64,000 nt of DNA from Anaerolineales bacterium. Lineage in GTDB: Bacteria > Chloroflexota > Anaerolineae > 4572-78 > J111. A model generated the notes under the pieces. It was not told where the DNA came from. It saw only the letters and a program-made list of their open reading frames with translations, and searched no databases. The stretch is from assembly GCA_015075405.1 (NCBI GenBank), contig JABTUK010000002.1, positions 1,674,001 to 1,738,000 on the forward strand, written 5' to 3'. The position numbers and the translations under genes are program-made. Every line of letters starts with the position of its first letter. The first letter of the stretch is position 1. This document shows, piece by piece, positions 17,790 through 27,335 of this stretch.

Positions 17790-18187
17790 GGTTCGCTCAG
17801 GTCGTGGTCGTAGTCGGCGGCAGGCAGTAAGTCACACTGCCATAAGGCACGCGCTCCAACTCCCGCCCTAGTTCCAGGCGATCCAACTGCTGGCGAGCAA
17901 ACTGACTGGCCTTGAGGCCCAGGGTGGTCTTGACCCGCAGTTGGCGACCCCAGCGGATGAAATAGCGGGCGACTTGTTGCGGTTCAGCCCGGCGGTCGGC
18001 GACTTTGGCGGACAGGACGTGTCAGATGATGACCAATATCCTTCGATAAGCCCTTCGACAAGTTCAGGAAGTTCTCAGGACAGGCCGCCACGTAGCAGTC
18101 CCCTGACGGCAGTACAGCCGGGTGACTGGCTGTGCTGAAGCGTTGTAACTCCCGGAGAAAGGGAAGCAAACTCACAGCCTGTAACAT
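17790..18187 (-). pseudogene. Degraded gene broken by a short interspersed repeat
   Basis: From the ATG at 18187 the frame reads MLQAVSLLPFLRELQRFSTA... and is disrupted near 18039-18085 by a unit containing CCCTTCGACAAGTTCAGGA. After the break another frame reads RYFIRWGRQLRVKTTLGLKASQFARQQL up to the TGA near 17793. This could be a transposase-type protein, but I do not recognise it. The bases from 17644 to 17790 hold no gene. Confidence 0.45.
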
Positions 18188-18301
18188 AACGTCTCACTCA
18201 CTCGGTCGGCCACAACGACCGTTAGGTTTTGCAACTTTCAGGGTGTATTGTCGTAGACCATTCTGAGAATGACCGAATCAAAGCAGACTCAGAGGAAACT
18301 C

Positions 18302-18461
18302 ATGAAAGCGATTGTATACACCGAATTCGGCTCACCCAATGTTCTCAAACTGACAGAAGTGGCAACGCCCACCCCCAAGGACAATGAAATCCTGATCAAA
18401 GTCCATGCCACGTCTGTCAAAATCGGGGATATATTGTGCGTTATCATCGTAGAACATATAT
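18302..18461 (+). pseudogene. Zinc-type alcohol dehydrogenase/quinone oxidoreductase, N-terminal remnant
   Basis: [20 protein letters not shown] followed by [15 protein letters not shown] is the typical start of an MDR-family reductase, with GAGGAAACTC before the ATG. After about residue 44 similarity ends and the frame stops at 18461. Roughly 85% of the expected ~330-residue protein is missing. The break lies immediately before the PhnD-like gene, marking a deletion joint. Confidence 0.75.
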
Positions 18462-18464
18462 AAT

Positions 18465-19268
18465 TTGACACCTTCCCCGCTTCGCTTTGCCACCTTCCTG
18501 GCCCCTTCGATGTTTCCCATTTATCAATTTATTGCCGCTTACGTGGGCGAAAAACTCGGCTGCCCCACTGAACTGACAGTGGGTGACTCCTTCGATCAAT
18601 TTGCGGCGGGCCGGTTTGAGGCCGGTTTTATCTGCGGCCTGCCTTATGTGCAGTTGGTTCGCCAAAACCCGCCGCCGGTGGACCTGTTGGCCGCGCCGGT
18701 GCTGCAAGGTGAGCGGTTTCAGCAGCGCCCCATCTACTTCTCGGATGTGATTGTCCGCCGCGACAGTCCTTTTCAGACCTTTGCCGATTTGCGCGGCTGC
18801 GCCTGGGCTTACAATGAGCCTGGCTCCCATTCCGGTTACAACGTGACCCGCTACCGGCTGGTGCAGATGGGCGAAACACGCGGCTTTTTTGGGCGGGTAA
18901 TCCGGGCCGGGTCGCACCAGAATTGCATCCGGCAGGTAGCCGCCGGTAAGGCCGATGCGGCGGCGATTGACTGCCAGGTGTTAGCCCTTGCCCTGCGCGA
19001 CCAGCCCGATTTGGCAACCAAGTTGCGAATCATTGACGCGCTTGGTCCCTCGCCGGGGCTGCCGGTGGTCGCGGCCCGGCACACGCCAGATAGGGTGAAA
19101 GCCGATTTACAGGCTGTTTTATGGGAAATGGAAACTGATCCCACTGCCCGGAAATGGCTGGCGCGTGGTTTTATCGAGGGCTTCGCCCCGGTCAGCGATA
19201 CGGATTATGATGTAACGCGGAAAATGGTCAGAGCGGCGGAGTCGGCGGGGTTTTTGAGACTTAAGTAA
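18465..19268 (+). CDS. PhnD/SsuA-like substrate-binding protein
   Basis: 267 residues starting LRFATFLAPSMFPIYQFIAAYVGEKLG, the plan of periplasmic-binding-protein-like II proteins of the phosphonate/phosphite group. FSDVIVRRDSPFQTFADLRGCAWAYNEPGSHSGYNV holds the Ser/Thr/His ligand-binding loop. No signal peptide is visible, so it could be cytoplasmic or have lost its N-terminus at the deletion joint just upstream. The TTG start has no ribosome site. No permease or ATPase is adjacent. Confidence 0.7.
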   Translation: MTPSPLRFATFLAPSMFPIYQFIAAYVGEKLGCPTELTVGDSFDQFAAGRFEAGFICGLPYVQLVRQNPPPVDLLAAPVLQGERFQQRPIYFSDVIVRRDSPFQTFADLRGCAWAYNEPGSHSGYNVTRYRLVQMGETRGFFGRVIRAGSHQNCIRQVAAGKADAAAIDCQVLALALRDQPDLATKLRIIDALGPSPGLPVVAARHTPDRVKADLQAVLWEMETDPTARKWLARGFIEGFAPVSDTDYDVTRKMVRAAESAGFLRLK

Positions 19269-19699
19269 ACTTTGTCCACTTGAAATAGACCGCAGATAAA
19301 CACGGATGAACACAGATAAGGATAAAAATCAAGAAAAAAATCTATGTTTCTCCGTGTGTATCCGTGAGCTAACTCTTTTTCTTCGGAGCTCCTTGAAATC
19401 CATCTTGAGCCTTTATTTTTATTGGGATAATTTAGAAATTTTGGGAATTTTTGCGTTCAATAGCTCATCTTTAGATTGTCTCCTTAAAATAAGCCCCCTC
19501 TTTTATCCAGTTAAGCGTTTAACTAAATGTGCATAAGTAACCTGTATTCTGGGGACAAATTGTGAATAAATAGCGTATCTTTTGGGGAGAACTGGGGTTA
19601 TAGCTGACAGGACAAAATGAGATAGAAGTTAAAGTCAAATAAGTAAGGGTATGCTAAAAACTTTTTAGGTAAAATTTAGAAAATCTGTCAAATTTCCTC
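19269..19699. other. AT-rich gap with a short interspersed repeat
   Basis: CCGCAGATAAACACGGATG at about 19291 and GTTTCTCCGTGTGTATCCGTG at about 19344 form a loose dyad related to the repeat at 40484. The rest is AT-rich without a gene. Confidence 0.5.
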
Positions 19700-19728
19700 T
19701 TCCCTTTTTTAAATTATTGTGGTATAAT
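19700..19728 (+). promoter_or_regulatory. Possible promoter
   Basis: TATAAT at 19723-19728 with a weak TTCCCT 17 bases upstream. The leader that follows contains AGGGGG and CCCCCT (19750-19775), which could pair and mask the first ribosome site. Confidence 0.4.
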
Positions 19729-19841
19729 CACGCTGTCAGTGTAGAGGCTAGGGGGTAATGAGAGAACACCCCCTGGGAGTTGGCATTCAAATTGTGAGGA
19801 TGGTTCTACAATGGGGATTAGAACCGAAAGAGGGTGCTGAT

Positions 19842-20024
19842 ATGCAATTGCCAACCGTTTTTCGATCTTCTGCCAATCCATTACCCCCGATGTATGCCTG
19901 GCCGCGCAAAGTTAAGCGGACTTTACTGGCGCTATCGGTGGCTGTGGTAGTTGCAGCCTACTTGCTTCTGGCAGGAGGCGTTATTGCAGCCCTGGCTGTT
20001 TTAGCCGAAAGAGTGAGTAATTGA
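19842..20024 (+). CDS. Small single-pass membrane protein
   Basis: 60 residues from the ATG at 19842, which has AGAGGG about 8 bases upstream; an upstream ATG at 19758 would add 28 residues but has a poorly spaced site. The protein has a basic stretch (WPRKVKRTLL) and one long hydrophobic helix (LSVAVVVAAYLLLAGGVIAALAVL). A promoter-like TATAAT upstream and a terminator at 20088 support a real short transcript. Function unknown. Confidence 0.5.
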   Translation: MQLPTVFRSSANPLPPMYAWPRKVKRTLLALSVAVVVAAYLLLAGGVIAALAVLAERVSN

Positions 20025-20087
20025 GGCAAAGCTTAAAGCAGGAGCTTTTATAGCCTTTCCTTAAACGCCCTGGTTTTTATTGAAATT

Positions 20088-20119
20088 AAAAGGCGGCGCT
20101 AAAATGCGTCGCCTTTTTT
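20088..20119 (+). terminator. Rho-independent terminator
   Basis: AAAAGGCGGCGC and GCGTCGCCTTTTTT form a stable hairpin ending in T6, after the small membrane-protein gene. Confidence 0.75.
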
Positions 20120-20141
20120 AGTTGCTGTGAAAAATATTACA

Positions 20142-20189
20142 ACACAAGATATAGTATTATTGCTTACTTTTGAACACTATATCTTGTGT
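20142..20189. terminator. Inverted repeat after the CPCC gene
   Basis: Perfect 14-base arms ACACAAGATATAGT / ACTATATCTTGTGT with a 20-base loop, 6 bases beyond the minus-strand stop at 20196. It may terminate that gene or be the end pair of a tiny repeat. Confidence 0.5.
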
Positions 20190-20195
20190 AGTCAA

Positions 20196-20765
20196 TCAAA
20201 CGGCTGATTTAGGGTATTTTTGCTTGTCTTCAGGGTTAAGCGAAGCCAATTTTTCTTGAGAGATAGCGCCGATAGCCTGATAATTACGACGCGCTTCATT
20301 CAAGCTAATACCGTTAGCCCCAGTGGGGTCGTCGTGCATGGTTTCCTGCACCGGGTCGCTGTTCCAGCCACAGACGGGGCAGGTATCCCAGGCTCCTAAC
20401 GTTTCAAAGGTGTGGTGTCCACAGACCGGGCAAGCCAGCCAGCCCGGCAAGTTACCTTCAACCGCATCTACCTTAAGCCCCACTACCTCTCGCAGATGAT
20501 AGGCTAAATACTCATTGGTAGCCCCTCGAAAGGGCCGCTTCATTTTGTCAATTAAAACGGGCCGGTAAATGGGATTACCGGGCTGCAGGTCGTCGGGCGG
20601 CTGGTGAGTTTCCCATTGGACGATGGTGGTGATATTTAACTTTTCGCGCAGGCTGGGTTTGAGCGGTTCATTGAAAAACTGATAGATTAAGTCGGCGGCC
20701 TCGTCGCGGCTCAATTTTTTGAGGTGATACCAGGCTATTTTTTCCAGAGCTTCTTCACGTTGCAT
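20196..20765 (-). CDS. CPCC-type cysteine-rich protein
   Basis: 189 residues. The N-terminal half (MQREEALEKIAWYHLKKLSR...) is helical and not recognised. Residues ~108-175 hold two CPVCG knuckles (ACPVCGHHTFETLGAWDTCPVCGW) followed by NGISLNEARRNYQAIGA, the layout of the bacterial CPCC family, probably a zinc ribbon. No enzymatic residue stands out. It is on the same strand as PPK2 and the lipoprotein upstream, with ~80 bases between. Confidence 0.75.
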   Translation of the reverse strand: MQREEALEKIAWYHLKKLSRDEAADLIYQFFNEPLKPSLREKLNITTIVQWETHQPPDDLQPGNPIYRPVLIDKMKRPFRGATNEYLAYHLREVVGLKVDAVEGNLPGWLACPVCGHHTFETLGAWDTCPVCGWNSDPVQETMHDDPTGANGISLNEARRNYQAIGAISQEKLASLNPEDKQKYPKSAV

Positions 20766-20843
20766 GTCAGGCTCCTGTGGAAAGATTAAATTAATAGTAA
20801 CATGCTATCAGGAAGTTGGCAATGGGTTTAAGGTCACTTTAGC

Positions 20844-21641
20844 CTACTCAATGGCAATTTTGTCCAAACCTGCCACCGGTTCGGGATATTTCATCTCCAG
20901 GCTTTCCATTGTTTTGACAATTGTCTCTGAAATAACGGCATTGCGATACCATTTTTTGTCAGCCGGAACGATGTACCAGGGGGCGGCTTTGGTGCTGCAC
21001 TTTTCAAAAACGTCTTCAAAGGCGTGCATATAATCATCCCAACGGGCACGCTCGGCCAGGTCGCCGGGATTGAACTTCCAGCGCTTATCCGGTTCATCCA
21101 GACGGGCCTGCAAGCGTTCTTTCTGTTCTTCTTTGGAGATGTGCAGGTAAAATTTTAAAAGTGTTATACCGCTGTCAACCAATAATTGCTCAAAATTATT
21201 GATGTGTTGATAGCGAGTTTGCCAGACTTTTTTGGGTACTAAATTTTTTACCCGCACAATCAGCACATCCTCATAGTGAGAGCGGTTGAAGATACCAATC
21301 ATCCCTCGGGCCGGCACAGCCTGATGGACGCGCCAGAGAAAGTCGTGAGCCAACTCTTCGGCGGTGGGAGCTTTGAAGCTGGTGACAGTGACTCCTTGCG
21401 GATTGACCCCGCTCATGATACTGCGAATAGTGCCGTCTTTACCGCCAGCATCCATCGCCTGTAAAACAATCAACAGGGTGTGTTTGCCCTCAGCGTAAAG
21501 CACTTCCTGCAATTTAGCCATGCGCTTGACATTCTGAGCCAGTACGGCTTTGGCCGCATCTTTGGTGAGACTAGCGGTACCGGCGGGGTCAACTTCGGCT
21601 AATTTGATTTTTTGACCTGGCTCTACTTTCAGCAAGGACAT
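20844..21641 (-). CDS. Polyphosphate kinase 2 family protein
   Basis: 265 residues, the normal length of a one-domain PPK2. Walker A is DAGGKDGT (GGKDGT at 66-71), followed by VTSFKAPTAEELAHDFLWRVH and GIFNRSHYEDVLIVRV, and a lid region with EEQKERLQARLDEPDKRWKFNPGD. These enzymes move phosphate between polyphosphate and nucleotides; this form resembles class III (AMP/ADP phosphorylation), judged by eye. It is cytoplasmic, with CCTCC-complement before the ATG. It lies 11 bases downstream of the lipoprotein gene, so the two may share a transcript. Confidence 0.88.
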   Translation of the reverse strand: MSLLKVEPGQKIKLAEVDPAGTASLTKDAAKAVLAQNVKRMAKLQEVLYAEGKHTLLIVLQAMDAGGKDGTIRSIMSGVNPQGVTVTSFKAPTAEELAHDFLWRVHQAVPARGMIGIFNRSHYEDVLIVRVKNLVPKKVWQTRYQHINNFEQLLVDSGITLLKFYLHISKEEQKERLQARLDEPDKRWKFNPGDLAERARWDDYMHAFEDVFEKCSTKAAPWYIVPADKKWYRNAVISETIVKTMESLEMKYPEPVAGLDKIAIE

Positions 21642-21652
21642 AAGAGTGCCTC

Positions 21653-22381
21653 CTATTGCACAATGACATCAAGGCCGGGTTCAAAGCGGACCCAATTTCC
21701 GTTAGGCCCTTGACATTCATCCTTGGTCGAAAAGCAAATAGACAGCCACAATTTATGATTACCGGGCGTGGTGAAAGCTAACCCGTCTTCGTGGGTAAAA
21801 GGCTTGCCGCCCTCAAGCTGGCTGTTATCCCAACTGGTCTGGAAGTTGCCGGTGTCGGGCGTAAGGCCGAGAATACCAAAGGGTTTGATTCCGCCCTCGA
21901 CATTGGTGGCTTCAATTTTAACAAAAACCTTCTCACCGACGGCATACGTATTCTTGCCGTCCCGAAAGGATATTTTGGCCAGGACGCCGTTCTGAGCTTG
22001 CGGCTCGGCGGGCGCTGCCGGAGGAGGTGGAGCTTCAGCAGGGGGCGGAGCTTCGGCTGGAGGCGGCGCGGCGGGCGCTTCGGTGGGCGGCGGCACAGGC
22101 GTATCGGTGGGGACAGCCTCTGCTACTGGGGGTTCGGTAGGCGGGGGCACAGGCGTATCGGTGGGTGGCGGAGGCGGCGGTGTATCGGTGGGCGTGGGCG
22201 GGATGGAGATGGCAATTTCGGTCTGAACAGTGGGCGTAAAAGTGGGCAGGGGGGTACGCGTCGGCGGCAGACTGGACTCCTCCGGCGCAGCCCGAAACGG
22301 CAGAGAAGAACAAGCTAAACTTACTAAAAGCAGAAGCCCTGTCAAAAGGCTCCATGAACGGATGAATAACGGCAATTGCAA
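21653..22381 (-). CDS. Lipoprotein with Pro-rich stalk and C-terminal beta domain
   Basis: I start it at the TTG at 22381 because GAGG lies 8 bases upstream and this gives a clean signal sequence ending in the lipobox SLAC; the frame could begin upstream at 22414. A stalk of ~100 residues rich in Pro, Thr and Ala (PTPTDTPPPPPP, PPTEAPAAPPP) would carry the domain through the cell wall. The last ~110 residues (YAVGEKVFVKIEATNVEGG...) look like a beta-sandwich with a GNHKLWLSICFST strand. No enzyme motif is visible. Confidence 0.7.
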   Translation of the reverse strand: MQLPLFIRSWSLLTGLLLLVSLACSSLPFRAAPEESSLPPTRTPLPTFTPTVQTEIAISIPPTPTDTPPPPPPTDTPVPPPTEPPVAEAVPTDTPVPPPTEAPAAPPPAEAPPPAEAPPPPAAPAEPQAQNGVLAKISFRDGKNTYAVGEKVFVKIEATNVEGGIKPFGILGLTPDTGNFQTSWDNSQLEGGKPFTHEDGLAFTTPGNHKLWLSICFSTKDECQGPNGNWVRFEPGLDVIVQ

Positions 22382-22455
22382 CGTTTTTACCTCAATCACA
22401 TTTATTTGTACCAATCTGGCAGTTTAGCACGAAAGCCGTTGAAGGGCCAAATCAA

Positions 22456-22558
22456 ACAGGTAGCAAGTAGCAGAGTAGCAAAGTAACAAGTCGCAAGGTC
22501 GCAGGGAATTAATTTTCTGCTACCCTGCGACTCTGCTACCCTGTCACCCTACGACTTT
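22456..22558. repeat. GTAGCA-word hairpin upstream of tRNA-Arg
   Basis: AGGTAGCAAGTAGCAGAGTA on the left and CTGCTACCCTGCGACTCTGC on the right form a long imperfect hairpin between the lipoprotein start and the tRNA gene. Confidence 0.75.
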
Positions 22559-22596
22559 GCCATCCAGGGGTATTTGTGCTAAACTATTCTCATCCT

Positions 22597-22668
22597 GCCC
22601 CCGTAGCTCAGTGGATAGAGCAGTGGCCTCCGGAGCCATGTGCGGCCGTTCGAGTCGGCCCGGGGGTA
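22597..22668 (+). tRNA. tRNA-Arg (anticodon CCG)
   Basis: A complete cloverleaf: acceptor GCCCCCG / CGGGGGT, D arm GCTC-AGTGGATA-GAGC, anticodon arm GTGGC-CTCCGGA-GCCAT with anticodon CCG, variable GTGC, T arm GGCCG-TTCGAGT-CGGCC, discriminator A. CCA is not encoded. It reads the Arg codon CGG. The first acceptor pair is G-U. Confidence 0.93.
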
Positions 22669-22713
22669 CCTCCAGCAGGCTCAGAACGAGCCAAACCGAA
22701 TGATCGCAGCAAA

Positions 22714-22754
22714 AAAATCGCTCCAGGCCAACCTTTTGGGCCTGGAGCGATTTT
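22714..22754. terminator. Bidirectional terminator after tRNA-Arg
   Basis: Perfect 16-base arms AAAATCGCTCCAGGCC / GGCCTGGAGCGATTTT with a 9-base loop, between the tRNA and the convergent end of the gene at 22779. Confidence 0.8.
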
Positions 22755-22778
22755 GGTTTTTAGCAAGGGTGCTTTGAT

Positions 22779-24551
22779 TTAGCGGCGGCGCACCCGCTTG
22801 GCCGGCGAGGTACGGACAAATTCGCTTTGCCGCTCCAATACCTGCGAAGAGTCATCCTGGTAAGGAGCGTTGCGCAGATATTGGCGGTGAACCGCTTTGT
22901 CTTCCAAGATAGAGATATTCAAGGTGCCGGTCACTGTGCCGCCGGTGGTGCTGGCCGTGGCCTGGATGGTGTAATCGCCGGGCAGGACCACCCGGCCAAA
23001 ATCGTCGTAACCGTTCCAATAGAGGTTTTGCTGGCCGGCCCCGCGATGACGGCGATGCAGCAAGGTGGCAACCGTGTTCCCCCGGTTGTCTTTGATTTCA
23101 ACGGTGGTACGCGCCGCTTTTGACAGGTCAATCCCAAATCTCAAAAAGCGGCCTTCCTCCGGCAAACCGGGCCGAAAGGTACCGCTTTCCGCGGAGACCA
23201 CCAGCGCCACCGGACGAGTCAACATGTAAGCCAAAATGAGCAGCAGCGGCAGCGAAATCAAGACCGGCACAAAATAAGCAGACAGAGTCGGCAAATTACG
23301 GGCCACCCGCGCCAGTTCTGACTCCGGCGGAGTGACTTCAAAACGCAGGCGGCGTTGGAGTTGGGTGGTGTTGCCGGCCTGATCCTGGGCCGTGACTTCC
23401 AACAAATTGTCACCTTTGAGCAGGTTGACCGTAGTTTGAAACTCACCCAATGAACTGACCGTCACGCTCTGGCCGCCGACCAGCACGATAGCGCCGGGAT
23501 CGGTTTTGCCAATAATTTGCACCTCAGCCTGTTGAAAGGCTGTGCCATCCTCAACATTAACCGACAAGCTGGGCGCGCTGGTTTTGCGGTGGATGATAAT
23601 CTCTTGCGAGGTCACGTTGCCGACATCGTCGGTGGCTTCAATCCGCAGGATGTTATCACCCTCTTGCAGGATCACTTCCCGTTCAAATTGACCGTCTTCG
23701 GCTACGGTCGCCTCCTGCCCGTTCACCTTGAGCGACGCGCCCGCCGGCACAACCCCGGCCACGGAGATCAGATTTTCGTTGGTCCAGGAATCATTCGCCG
23801 GAGCGGCAATGGCAATTTCAGGCGGCTGAGTGACCAGAATGATTTCACGGCTAATCGTCGCTACGTTGCCGGCCGGGTCGGTGGCGGAAATTTGCAGATT
23901 GTTCGAGCCTTCAACCAACTGCCGTTTGAGGTTAAACCGCCCCTCGATATCAATCGGCACAATTTTGGGATCGCCGACTAACTGCACCACCGCGTCGGGG
24001 TCGGTCAGCCCCTCAATGGTTAAATTGGCCTCGCGCACCCGGCTGACCTCATCCAAATTGGCTACCCGAAGCGTGGGTGGGCCGGTATCCACCACCACAT
24101 TGGCGCTCTGGGCGCCGGCCATGACCGTGCCTTTGGCGGTCACTTGCAGGCGGTAGCGACCATCGGCCACGACCTGATTCAGGCTGTCCCGGCCATCCCA
24201 AATGGCAACGTGCTGTCCCCGCGTTTGAAACTCATTCGAGGTGATGGTTTGGACCAGGCGGTTGCTTTCGTTAAAAACCTGCACCGTTACCTGGGCGTCT
24301 TCGTTGAGGGTATAACTAAAGTTGGTAGCGTCCTGGGTTTGGTCGCCGTTGGGCGAGATAATGCTGGGCGAAGCTTCAGCGGTGATTTTGGGCGTGCGCA
24401 GCCAATCGCCAATAAAAGTAACACCCAGCAACACGGCCACAGTCCCGACGGTGATAGCGGTGGCAATGGGGCCAAAACTCAACCCTCTGCTGGTGGCGCG
24501 ACGACGAATTCCTTGTTTTTCGGTTTCAGCCTGTTGAAATCTTGTAGCCAT
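22779..24551 (-). CDS. Membrane protein with FlgD-like and Ig-like repeats
   Basis: 590 residues. TM1 is at about 28-48. Next comes a FlgD-like Ig unit (ASPSIISPNGDQTQDATNFSY...VAIWDGRDSLNQVVADGRYRLQV), then three Ig-like repeats that each end in a DxxGN motif (ATDPAGNVATISREI, ATDDVGNVTSQEI, AQDQAGNTTQLQRRL). TM2 is near residue 440, followed by a second FlgD-like unit (NLYWNGYDDFGRVVLPGDYTIQA) and a basic tail RVRRR. The Ig array should be outside the membrane and the last unit inside, which is unusual. It is the last gene of an operon with the membrane protein at 24564 and the AAA ATPase at 25755. Confidence 0.75.
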   Translation of the reverse strand: MATRFQQAETEKQGIRRRATSRGLSFGPIATAITVGTVAVLLGVTFIGDWLRTPKITAEASPSIISPNGDQTQDATNFSYTLNEDAQVTVQVFNESNRLVQTITSNEFQTRGQHVAIWDGRDSLNQVVADGRYRLQVTAKGTVMAGAQSANVVVDTGPPTLRVANLDEVSRVREANLTIEGLTDPDAVVQLVGDPKIVPIDIEGRFNLKRQLVEGSNNLQISATDPAGNVATISREIILVTQPPEIAIAAPANDSWTNENLISVAGVVPAGASLKVNGQEATVAEDGQFEREVILQEGDNILRIEATDDVGNVTSQEIIIHRKTSAPSLSVNVEDGTAFQQAEVQIIGKTDPGAIVLVGGQSVTVSSLGEFQTTVNLLKGDNLLEVTAQDQAGNTTQLQRRLRFEVTPPESELARVARNLPTLSAYFVPVLISLPLLLILAYMLTRPVALVVSAESGTFRPGLPEEGRFLRFGIDLSKAARTTVEIKDNRGNTVATLLHRRHRGAGQQNLYWNGYDDFGRVVLPGDYTIQATASTTGGTVTGTLNISILEDKAVHRQYLRNAPYQDDSSQVLERQSEFVRTSPAKRVRRR

Positions 24552-24563
24552 CGGTCTTGCCCT

Positions 24564-25718
24564 TTAATCAATTTCTAGTTGAATCAGGCCAGGATCATCC
24601 CGCGGGGGTTCCCACTCGGGTAATTCGCTGGTAAGTGGCACGCGAACAGGGCGGCGGGGACGGTCAAAGGCATTCAGGTCGGCAGTTTCGGCGCTTCGGG
24701 CAGACTCCGGTGAGGCGGAGCGAGTGGCGCGCCGGAACAGTTTGATGGGTCCAGATTCGGATACCTGTTTGTCAGGCTGGTAGCGGCGCATGGCGCTAAA
24801 ATCCTGTTGGGGCGCTACCGGTAACTCAAGGGTTTCTCTCAGGCTGTGGACGGTGGTTCCAACAATAATAACAACAATCAATGAGAAAAGCGGCCCGGTT
24901 GGGTCTTTAAGCGCAGCCAGGGTCGCCTCAGTCACCGCTTCATTTAACCAATAGGGCAGCCCCAAATGGGTCGCCAACAAAATCAAGCCGCCCCCGGCAG
25001 TTAAAATTAAAATAGACCAGGGGGCGCGATATTTGACCCACTTACGCCCGGCCAATTCGCCCACAAAACCAGCCGCAACGGCCCAGCCAATGACTTGCAG
25101 CAAATTGTACAGAATCACCCCGGAAGTGGCCGCAAACGGCTCGACCAGCAGCAATAGGGTTTGCAGCGAGTTGGCCTCAGCAAAGCGGCTCACAATGGCC
25201 CGGGCGTCGGGCGCGTGGCCGGCCAGCGCCAGCCAGTCAATATTCATGCCGGCCATCCCCCCCAAAATTTTGCCCCACATCGCTGCCAGAACCCCAATCC
25301 AGGCTCCGGTGGCTCCACCCCACCACAAACCGGCCAAAATAGGGACCAGCCAGTGTAGGTGATATTCGGCCAGGATGGGCGTGCCCAAAATTAGCACGGC
25401 TGCGCCCATATAATGCACAAAGGCCCGCTGGCTAAGGGCGCTAATCCCCAGAAAAAGCACGGCCAGGTAAAAATTGATAACGAAAATAGGGTAGACCAGC
25501 ACCGCTACGGCCACAATATAAGCCAGCAGCGGCCAGCGAATCCCCAACACTGCTATCCCCGCCCCCAGTACCAACACCCAATTGACCGGGTAGACGGCCA
25601 TGTTGAGCAGCGCCAGCGTCACCACAGCCGCCAGACCGACAGCGGTGGCCGTGCTTTCTAGCAAGGCCTGGTAACGGCGATATAAATTATGCGGTCCTCG
25701 AAAGGCGCGAGCAATCAT
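24564..25718 (-). CDS. Polytopic membrane protein of unknown function
   Basis: 384 residues with about eight hydrophobic segments between residues 25 and 290 and a soluble C-terminal tail (~90 residues) rich in Pro, Arg and Asp, ending in LIQLEID. A conserved-looking loop has HAPDARAIVSRFAEANSLQT. I do not recognise the family. It starts 36 bases after the AAA ATPase gene and ends 12 bases before the Ig-repeat gene, so the three are very likely one transcript and may form a membrane complex driven by the ATPase. Confidence 0.6.
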   Translation of the reverse strand: MIARAFRGPHNLYRRYQALLESTATAVGLAAVVTLALLNMAVYPVNWVLVLGAGIAVLGIRWPLLAYIVAVAVLVYPIFVINFYLAVLFLGISALSQRAFVHYMGAAVLILGTPILAEYHLHWLVPILAGLWWGGATGAWIGVLAAMWGKILGGMAGMNIDWLALAGHAPDARAIVSRFAEANSLQTLLLLVEPFAATSGVILYNLLQVIGWAVAAGFVGELAGRKWVKYRAPWSILILTAGGGLILLATHLGLPYWLNEAVTEATLAALKDPTGPLFSLIVVIIVGTTVHSLRETLELPVAPQQDFSAMRRYQPDKQVSESGPIKLFRRATRSASPESARSAETADLNAFDRPRRPVRVPLTSELPEWEPPRDDPGLIQLEID

Positions 25719-25754
25719 ACGAATCAGCGAATCTGCGAATGAGCGAATAAATTT

Positions 25755-27335
25755 TTACCCCAGTTCCATTTGACGCAAGCCGTTCCCCCGCGAAGGATAA
25801 ATTGGCTGCGGCTGCGGCGGTTCTGAGGCGGGTCGAGCATGGCTGCGTGCCCATTGGCGCAAGGCCGAAATTTTGCTTTCCATCGTCTGGGAAAGGGGAA
25901 TGGTGTGCTTTAAATTTCTCAGCAAATCCTCGTCAGTCAACTCGCGGCCATCCTCAAAGGCATCGTACAGGCCATCAATAATAACCTGCTCGATTTCCGC
26001 ACCGCTAAAGCCCTCGGCGGCCAGCGCCAGTTCGTTTAAATCATAATCCAGCGGGTCGCGGCCCCGCCGGGCCAGGTGAATGGCAAAAATCTCGCGGCGT
26101 TCCTGCACCTGGGGCAAATCCACAAAAAAGATTTCGTCAAAGCGGCCTTTGCGCAGTACTTCGGGCGGCAGGGCTGAAATATCATTGGCCGTGCCAATCA
26201 CAAACACCGGCGAATTTTTCTCCTGCATCCAGGTGAGCAGGCTGCCAAACACACGGGCTGAGGTCCCGGCATCGGACGTGCCGGAGCCGGTCGCCCCGGC
26301 CAGCCCTTTTTCAATTTCATCCAGCCACATCACGCACGGCGACACACTTTCGGCCAGGCGCAAAGCGGTGCGAATATTCTGCTCCGACGAGCCGACCAAT
26401 TCGCTGAAGACCCGGCCCAAATCAAGGCGCAATAACGGCAACTGCCACTGGCTGGCCACGGCCTTGGCCAACAAACTTTTGCCGGCCCCTTGCACCCCCA
26501 GCAGCAGCAGCCCCTTCGGTTCGGGCAGTCCAAAACGGCGAGCCTTTTCGGTAAAGGCCATGCCCCGCTTGCGCAGCCACTGCTTCACCAGGCCCATTCC
26601 GCCGACATTGGCAAACCCTTCAACCGACTCGTAATATTCGAGTACCTGCGAACGGCGAATTAACTGCTCTTTTTCGGCAATAATCACGCTCAAATCAAGC
26701 TGGCGACCCATCACCAGACTTTTGGCAAACACATTTTCGGCTTCGATACAGGTCAGGCCGCGGGCGGCGTTGAGTACCCGCTCCCGCTCCTCTTCCTTCA
26801 TCTTTAACTGCACCCCGGCAATCTCGCGGGCCGAGCGCACCACCCGGTCGAGCGACAGTTCCAACTCATCAAGGGTGGGCAGCGAATAATCCAGCACGGT
26901 AATATCTTTTTCCAAATCGGCCGGAAAACGCAGCATCGGCGAAAGGATAATCAACGTTTTGCGGCTTTCTTTAAGCTGGTTGGTAATGTCACGCAGCCGG
27001 CGAATAATCACCGGATGGTCCGGTCCGCCCCGGTTGTCATCAAGAAAGGGGTGAAAATCCTTCAACACAAAGATGGCCGCTTCTTGCGATTGAGCCACAA
27101 AATCCAGGGCATGGAGCGGGTCGCGGGTGGCCGGGTCTACCGGGTTGGGCTGCACCAGATCGAGTGGGGCAATACCGTTGGTCAGAGTCCAACCGTACAG
27201 TTTTTTGCGGCGGTCAATCGCCACCTGGCGCAGCATATCCTCGATACGCCGTTCTTCCCAGGAAACAATGTAAATAATGGGATATTTGGCGCGGGTGAGG
27301 ATATTGAGTTCGTCAACGCGATGCAAGGTGGACAT
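25755..27335 (-). CDS. AAA+ ATPase (Ycf46-like)
   Basis: 526 residues. The N-terminal ~230 residues ([24 protein letters not shown]...[13 protein letters not shown]) match the Ycf46-type N domain, a degenerate ATPase fold. The AAA+ module follows: Walker A GVQGAGKS, Walker [12 protein letters not shown], sensor 1 VIGTAND, arginine finger region [15 protein letters not shown] and sensor 2 [11 protein letters not shown]. The C-terminal tail is Pro-rich. Cytoplasmic hexamer by family. It is the first gene of the three-gene operon and could remodel or energise the membrane proteins encoded behind it. Confidence 0.85.
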   Translation of the reverse strand: MSTLHRVDELNILTRAKYPIIYIVSWEERRIEDMLRQVAIDRRKKLYGWTLTNGIAPLDLVQPNPVDPATRDPLHALDFVAQSQEAAIFVLKDFHPFLDDNRGGPDHPVIIRRLRDITNQLKESRKTLIILSPMLRFPADLEKDITVLDYSLPTLDELELSLDRVVRSAREIAGVQLKMKEEERERVLNAARGLTCIEAENVFAKSLVMGRQLDLSVIIAEKEQLIRRSQVLEYYESVEGFANVGGMGLVKQWLRKRGMAFTEKARRFGLPEPKGLLLLGVQGAGKSLLAKAVASQWQLPLLRLDLGRVFSELVGSSEQNIRTALRLAESVSPCVMWLDEIEKGLAGATGSGTSDAGTSARVFGSLLTWMQEKNSPVFVIGTANDISALPPEVLRKGRFDEIFFVDLPQVQERREIFAIHLARRGRDPLDYDLNELALAAEGFSGAEIEQVIIDGLYDAFEDGRELTDEDLLRNLKHTIPLSQTMESKISALRQWARSHARPASEPPQPQPIYPSRGNGLRQMELG

